This document shows, in pieces, positions 57,926 through 64,000 of a DNA stretch of 64,000 nt; positions within the stretch are counted from its first letter, which is position 1; each line of letters begins with the position of its first letter. The stretch comes from Epiperipatus broadwayi (lineage: Eukaryota > Onychophora > Udeonychophora > Euonychophora > Peripatidae). The stretch covers positions 12,069,473 through 12,133,472 of the forward strand of contig JAQFVV010006215.1 of NCBI GenBank assembly GCA_028023455.1. The letters run 5' to 3'. Under the pieces are notes generated by a model. That model saw only the letters and a program-made list of their open reading frames with translations. It did not search any database and was not told the origin of the DNA. The position numbers and the translations under genes are program-made.

Positions 57926-60041
57926 TGTAACGGGCATATACGCTGTTACATTATTTTTTAAAAATTGAGACATTGAAAAGTTCGCATTTAAAAACTTTTT
58001 TTTTTTAAGACATAAATATTGAAAATTAAAAATCATCTAAACTCTAATATATATAAAATCGCACAGATGAAAAAAATTATTAAAATAAAACTTTATTAAA
58101 AATAGAAAAAGTATTTTAAAAGCAAAAACTTAAAAAGATTTGGAGATAAAAATATATCTTTAAGTTTGGAAAACAAATTAATTAATGTTATTGAAAAATG
58201 GAAATGATTATTTTAATTAGTCAAAGTGAACTAGCCCTTGGGCATTTAAATGTATAAGCAACAGTCAGATAGGAAAACAATAGAAACTAATAGCAAATAA
58301 AAAGAAATCCCTTAGGAATCGGACCTCAACGAAAGGGTCTTCATCATCATGACGTAATGTTGAGTTAATCAGCAAAATTAATATAAAAGGAAAGGTTTGG
58401 AAATAAAAAAATTAATTAGAGACAGAGATGTGTGATAGCGGTGGTGATATGCGTTAGTGCAGAGTTGAAGGAGAAGGGATTGAAAAGACGCACTCTTCAA
58501 TCCCTTCAGTTCTGCTAAAAAAAAGAAAGAGAAATGACATCGTTTTCTACATCGAGGACCAGCTAAAGTAAAAGACCTCCGAACGAATCAATAAAATGGC
58601 CAACAGCATACCAGTCTCGCCAGGACATCAGGACAATTAATACTGGAACCCAAATAGCAACGGTTTAAAGATGAACTTTTCTAAACGTAAGAAATATATA
58701 TAATTAATGAACATTTCTAAACAATAAGAACTTTAATTCTAAAACTTGTTCCGTATTTAAATAATTGCAATAGAATCCTATCTGACCAACTTTATTTATT
58801 AATAAGTAATTTTAATTTGATGTATTTCTTTTGTAAAATCATTTCCATTTTTTTTTTTTTTGTTCTTTTAAGTTTTTATTATGATTTCTGTTTTTCGTTA
58901 AATTAAATTATATAAATGTTAAACTTAAGTCGGGCGTGAATGGCTATATAGATTTGTAAAGTTATATTAGGGGAGGGTAATCTTAGGTTATTTGTTTCGT
59001 AGTTAAATTAGGTCAATGGATGGGATATATTGGTGTAATTAGTAGATGTAGTACGAGATTCGCTACGGGCAGAATCGCTTTATACGCCGCACACTTCCTT
59101 TTTGCCTATGGAATGCGATCGTAAGTCGGCAAAATGACCGCAGTCCTTTCCTATGGAGTTTTTTTTTTATTGCTCTTCTCGTCAGATAGATGTAGTATTC
59201 CTATCTGACGAGAGGCAATTTCTTCTCTTAACCTATTTTGTGCTGCCGTATTCGTGTTACATTGAATGCATCGATATATCAGATGGATTGACGTTGGTTT
59301 AACTGCGAACTTTTGGCCTAAGGTTAAATAAGGATAGAATATTTTCTTTTCAAATGCAAATCTATGTAGTCTATTCATACTCGACACTCTAAATAAAAAT
59401 GCATTAAATTTAAGTTGGGTATGGACGTTGCATGGATTTGTTAGCAGTTAATTATGTTGTGGTTTTCATATTCGGTTAGAATATATAAGTCATCGATGTC
59501 AATGCGGCATCTTATGATGAATGCCATTGGGTTTCTTGTATTCCCTCTGCAATTGACGTTATCAATGACTTTGTATTTTGATCTTTTTCAACCGTGGAAT
59601 CTATGCAGCCGATCTATACTCAACATTATAAAACAAACTTTTATAAATACATCTGTGCGAACTTATAAAAATTAAAATGTAAATTAAAATCTAAAAATCA
59701 AAATTTAAAAATGTAGTTAAATGCTAAAGTAGACATACTAAAATAATAATGCTAAATTTTATATATATGTGCGTAAATAAATGTTTGTGTATAATTACTG
59801 GCAGTGGCTTATTTTATTCTTTTTTATATATTCTTAGATAAGAATTTATTATAAAATATAAATCTCTGCTATTCCACTGAGCTAGTGACAATGGGTTAAC
59901 GACCGGAATCAAAATATATAAAATAAAAAAATTTTTTTTTGACTTACGTATCTGCCTACTTTGTAAATTTTCTAGGTTCAAATGCCTAGTGGCGCCCTGT
60001 AGTGTAGATATGTTAAGTCTCCTATTCTCCGGATCGTTATA
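57926..60041 (+). mobile_element. E repeat, copy E5
   Basis: 2,116 bp, TGTAACGGGC to GGATCGTTATA. Flanks are GATA and ATAT, so no clean target duplication. TATAAAAG at 58382; 91 nt later a 15-bp stem with ACGCA loop (58473-58507) that carries GGGATT paired with AATCCC where E1 has GGAATT with AATTCC. Perfect 12-bp stem CTCGTCAGATAG/CTATCTGACGAG (59178-59212), GATTC/GAATC around GCTACGGGCA (59057-59076), a long stem AAGTCATCGAT...ATCAATGACTT (59487-59571) and CTAGG/CCTAG (59972-59989). It ends 270 bp from the exon at 60312. Confidence 0.9.
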
Positions 60042-60311
60042 ATATATATATGAACACACACTATATCATTATGGGTGTGCCATGTAACCCAACCGGTTAC
60101 ATTATAATAAAATATTGTCCCACTTTTTAAATCAATTACCTCTTCAATTTTCTTTCTAACTACATAAAATCTATGACATATTACATAAAACAAATCTTGC
60201 TAAATTTAAAATTATTATGGAATAAAAATATGCATTCATATCACAATAAAAAAAAAAAAAAAATGTCATTTTGATAAATAGAAAGCATTAGTAAAAAAAA
60301 TATTTTCTTAC

Positions 60312-60459
60312 CACTACGCACTCTTTGGTTATTATGAGCAATAAGAAAATGTTCCACCCAAGTTTCCATGCTCTGTAACACCCAAGTATGAGCAATTTTA
60401 TTTCTTGGTACTTGCATGGCTAACCACTCAAGGCACTGTTGTGGACAGTAATCAGCCAC
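60312..60459 (-). CDS. USP34: USP34-like exon 1 of the window
   Basis: This is a 148-bp internal exon of 49 codons plus one base. The minus strand reads acceptor ...attattag before GTG GCT GAT and donor AGT G|gtaag. The product begins VADYCPQQCLEWL, continues through the block VPRNKIAHTWVLQSMETW and ends AHNNQRVRS. It corresponds to the USP34 block that reads like PQQCL.WLA.Q.PRNK..WV...ENWVE.FLLAHN in vertebrates, as recalled. The trailing G joins CT of the next exon to make an alanine codon. No upstream exon was found between 60460 and the right edge, so the upstream intron is at least 3.5 kb. Confidence 0.87.
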
Positions 60460-63164
60460 CTAATAATATATATTAAAAAATATATAATTTGTATACTACT
60501 GATTCATTTTTTTTTTCACTAATCAACTACTTTCTCACACTAAACTACTGGCTAATATATAGTAACATAATCCATCCAAAACTTAACTTTCTGTCAGTAT
60601 AAATATTGTGACAAAAAAAAAAACAGTTAAACAAAAAATATGGTCTACCGAAATTGGCTTAATTATTTATTGGAGCATTCTGACAAAAAAATAATTCTAA
60701 ACTTATCAAATGAAAGATACCGTTTCCTCACAATATTTCTTGATCATAATTACCAACTGACATGTAGAAAAGTTTAAAAGTTGATTAACCATAAAAATAA
60801 AGACTTAATTGGCAATATTAACAGTTTTAACATTTATATTAAAGAAAACTAAAACAATATATCTGTTAATCATGATGCAATGTTAGCCATCTATCGCAAT
60901 GAAATTGTTATGCGTAATTAACAATGCCAATGAACTGTATGCATCCATTTTCTTCTATTTGAATTTAAAATGTACATTCTCTGATTGAAAATTAATTGAG
61001 AAAACTACAATAGGATGCTACAACAAAGAAATAATGCTTTGACTAATGTTAATAATATTTTATAATTGTTTGTCAACCTCCTAATTTATTTTAACATTTC
61101 AATTTTAGAGTTACATTATAAAGTTTAATGACTCTTTTACATTAATATAGAGGATAATTCATTAAGTTTCTATATGACCTTATCAACTACAATATCAAAA
61201 AAAATGCACTTAAGATCCCCATTATGATCATTTTTAACAAGAATCGTCTTAGTTATGTTGATAGTGTTTTAAACTTTAATGAAAGTAGAGATATTAACAA
61301 TTTACATAATGATATATAGTTTATCATATTCAAAATATAATTTCACAACAGTTTATAATTCTTTAACAACATGCCAAAAACCAACAAAATCCACTTGTTT
61401 ATTATAATAATCTGATTACAGATGAAAGTTGACAATGAAAGTCCTCAATACCAAATAAAAATGTTACACAATTATTTATGCTCTCTATTAATTTGACTGA
61501 AATGAGTTTTTTTTAAAAAAAGCAAGGCACATGATAGAATTCAATAGCACTCCAATAATTGGCAAAGACAAATTGTAGATCTATATTTGAAATTGAAACC
61601 AATTTTTTTTTTTAATAAATTATCTAAGCCAATTGTATAAGTAACTAATATAAACCATCTTCAATGATCATCAGAGATTATCATTCTACAATATGATTAA
61701 TATTACAACTACTGATTACCATATTTGTTGTTTTTATAATGAAATATATGACTAGAATGATCTTTCAAATTTTTCTTTTTATCTTCACTATGCAACAATT
61801 ATAAATTATGCATAAAATCAGTACTCGGATATTAAGACTTATAAATGATGAAAGCAGTAATGCAACCCCTTTCACTTCCATACTCAGATATATAGAAGCA
61901 AATTTGTTACTATATTAACAGACTAAATAACCATAGGGTATTCAATAAGAATTTGTTATCATTTGCTTGAACTTCATAATGAAGTTTTGTTCTATTAAAA
62001 AAATTACGTCAGGATTGAATCTTCACATAATTTTCAGCAGCATGTTTACCTTATAGCATTATCCATCCTTTTACAATTAGATGGCAAAAATTAGGTAAGT
62101 TTATCCATGATAATTTATTTTCACAATGAATGTTTAGTTTTTCACTATGATGTCATAGTATGGATTGAAATGAGGTTTTATCACAAACAAAGTGAGCTAT
62201 TACAAAGTTATTTACATCGTTTATCACTTGTTAAAATCTATTGATCAACATAAATTCAGTTTAATGTATGCTATTTATTAGACAAACATGATTTCACAAG
62301 TTAATTTATACAAAGCTCTGGTATTCAATCTCATTATTAGATCATTGTTTATATAATATGTTTAATTCTTCGTGATTCATATTTATCTATAGTACAAGAT
62401 TGATCACACCTGATTGTAATCAAGAACTCTGTATAACACTATATATTTTACTTTTTGTGCAAATAAAGGTTATTTTGAAATAACATTAAGTAAGTTCCAT
62501 AAAGAGCAAAATTCATATTAACTTATTTTCTACTTTTGCAAAATCTTAGCAATCATGGTGCACCCTGATTTGCAGACATCATAATATCCTCATTAATAAA
62601 TAATGGCTTATTTGGCCGATAAAATAAAATTTATTTATAAATATGTATTTAATTTTTCTTTGCTGTGAATAAAGCAACTTTATGACCATTTTTTTAAAGT
62701 GATGAATTACCAAGATATTCAGCAATTTTATTAACTTAAAATATGCTGTTGAAATACATTATTCAAAACAAAATATAAAAATGACACATTAATAATACTA
62801 TTCATTTTCAGATATTTACTTTAACAAACTTATTTTTCTTTTTACTTTATTTTAAAATATGCCTATGTATATATAAAAATACCAGAATATAATTATTCAA
62901 GACTAAATTTTAAAAAAATATTTAGATAAATGTTACTTGGATAAATACTAACTCATGCTAAACAATAAAATTTGGTAAATGTAAAAATCTTTAAAAAAAA
63001 TCTCTTTATATTTTTGTGGATGTAGACAAAATCATAGTGAAATGATTTAGCAGTATTCTATATAAAATAACATAAATGAACAAATTCACATAAATGTTTT
63101 ATTTATTTTCATACTTTGTTCAATTATTTTTGACTGCTGGAAACCTTGTGGCTAGTCATTTAGA
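60460..63164. other. Intron upstream of the exon at 60312
   Basis: AT-rich, no exon, repeat boundary or open frame that I can support. Any upstream USP34-like exon must be beyond the window or too small for me to see. Confidence 0.55.
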
Positions 63165-63262
63165 TCAGTGGTCTTCAATCTTTTCACACCTGCGGACCGG
63201 TAAAAATAAAGATAAGATTTCGTGGACCGGCAAAAGTTTACAAATAAATTTTCTTAAAGATG
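63165..63262 (+). mobile_element. hAT-like element, left-end fragment
   Basis: CAGTGGTCTTCAATCTTTTC, then ACACCTGCGGACCGG and a second GGACCGGCAAAAG, is the same end as in the insertion at 17241-17724. Homology fades after TTTCTTAAAGAT near 63260, and no inverted right end was found before the window edge. Confidence 0.65.
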
Positions 63263-64000
63263 TAAGCTGCTTATGGTGTTGCTTACCTTCACATGTTGAA
63301 CACTCTTTCTTGAGTTGCGCAGTCATACTGCTACAGAAAACAGTACAATAACAATTGTTTAATGTGCTTGCATTTCTACGTTTATTATTTCATTGTTAAA
63401 ACATGCAAGAATTAAATGTTTTACCTGAATGTTGGGAAATATCACAGCTAGTGTAATTACATGACAATGATAAATGTAATATCTGTATTTAATGTTAAAT
63501 ATACAAGGTGAAGTTATATATATATATATATATATGGAGGTTGTCTTATGATAGTAGTAAGGGCAAAATAGAAATTGCGTAATTAAAATCACTGTACAGC
63601 CAAAAAAAAAGTCGCTGTATTTTAAATCTGAAAAAATAAAATGAAACGTGTAAAAGTCTGAAGTTTTGATGTTATTGTAAATTTTTTTTTGTGCTGGTGT
63701 GTTGAAAGAATCAAAAAATGTAATTAATAGAAAAAGTTTTTTTAAAAAATGGCAAAATAGACATCGCATAATAGAAATAAAGCCAAAAAAAAAAAAAAAT
63801 TGCCGTATAGTCACCGTCTTTTTAAAAAAAAAGACAACGAAAGTTTAAAAAGTCAAATGTTTTGATCTTATTTTAATTTGGGGGGGGGTTGAGAAATACT
63901 TTGTCTTCACTGAGACAAAAGATAGAGACCAAAGTTATTTTTTGTTTGTTTTTATTTTTTAAAAAAGGTAACAAATTGGTTTTAAAAATAAAAGTATTAG
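63263..64000. other. AT-rich intron with poly-A/T tracts
   Basis: Contains a TA microsatellite (63516-63535), a G run near 63881-63889 and many A or T tracts. A 151-codon minus-strand open frame at 63359-63814 is driven by composition and has no domain. Confidence 0.5.

Larger units (their letters stand above)
9322..60459 (-). other. USP34: USP34-like gene, internal portion (six exons and their introns)
   Basis: This is the span of a host gene read right to left. Six short exons, each bounded by AG/GT on the minus strand, join in frame (148+98+36+49+86+84 = 501 bases, 167 codons) with matching split codons. The joined protein fits, from memory of the family, the conserved stretch C-terminal to the USP catalytic domain of ubiquitin-specific protease 34, a very large deubiquitinase; the order of all conserved blocks agrees. 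The catalytic domain and both gene ends lie outside the window. Introns measure about 27,268, 92, 5,809, 17,385 and 83 bp. The large ones are filled with transposons in both orientations. Identity rests on memory rather than a database search. The gene model itself rests on splice signals and phase seen in the sequence. Confidence 0.85.

Noticed and set aside
63359-63814. 151-codon minus-strand frame near the right edge
   Set aside because: Phe/Ile/Lys/Tyr-rich product of poly-A/T sequence and a TA microsatellite; no motif and no splice context.
1-64000. CRISPR arrays, bacterial operons, rRNA or tRNA genes
   Set aside because: No regularly spaced identical repeats with unique spacers, no ribosome binding sites, and no rRNA-like or cloverleaf-forming sequences were seen; the window is eukaryotic.

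Overview
The window is animal nuclear DNA: very AT-rich, spliceosomal GT-AG introns, no bacterial-type operons, and a dense mix of Ty3/gypsy retrotransposons, hAT-like and other inverted-repeat elements and one LINE fossil. The only host gene I can support is a minus-strand gene whose six small exons (9322-9405, 9489-9574, 26960-27008, 32818-32853, 32946-33043, 60312-60459) join in frame into 167 codons. From memory of the family they match the conserved region of USP34 (ubiquitin-specific protease 34) that follows the catalytic domain. The exon sequence looks invertebrate, perhaps arthropod, but the species cannot be fixed from this window. Almost all of the window is intron of this gene, with introns of about 27.3 kb, 17.4 kb and 5.8 kb next to introns of only 83 and 92 bp.

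Layout. 1-9321 (intron, and perhaps beyond): a 28-bp tandem array, short repeats, an A-E-A block made of two ~525-bp direct repeats around a 2-kb repeat (E1), and a degenerate satellite. 9575-26959 (intron): an inverted repeat at 11.3-11.6 kb; gypsy element A (13991-21150), broken by frameshifts, an internal integrase deletion, a hAT-like insertion and a nested E copy (E2); a LINE reverse-transcriptase fossil; a solo LTR of family B in reverse (22614-24428); and a minus-strand gypsy pol fossil. 27009-32817 (intron): a 398-bp hAT element with perfect 8-bp target duplication, a 1.4-kb element with 27-bp terminal inverted repeats containing telomere-like motifs, and E3. 33044-60311 (intron): gypsy element B, which has 1.8-kb LTRs but only a gag remnant; E4; a TA-flanked inverted-repeat element; gypsy element C, with all pol domains recognisable; and E5. 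60460-64000: intron with a hAT end fragment.

The most unusual content is the E repeat: five copies of 2.0-2.2 kb without coding capacity, bounded by TGTAACG...CGTTATA, with 4-bp target duplications in three copies. Comparing copies by eye shows several stem-loops whose loops are almost invariant (ACGCA, ATGTA..ATTC, GCTACGGGCA) while their stems differ in sequence yet still pair. This covariation suggests a conserved folded RNA or DNA structure. A TATA box lies upstream of the first hairpin, and in E3 a TCAGT initiator follows it. E could be a giant solo LTR related to family B or a non-autonomous cut-and-paste (Ginger-like) element. No protein-coding partner for it is seen here.
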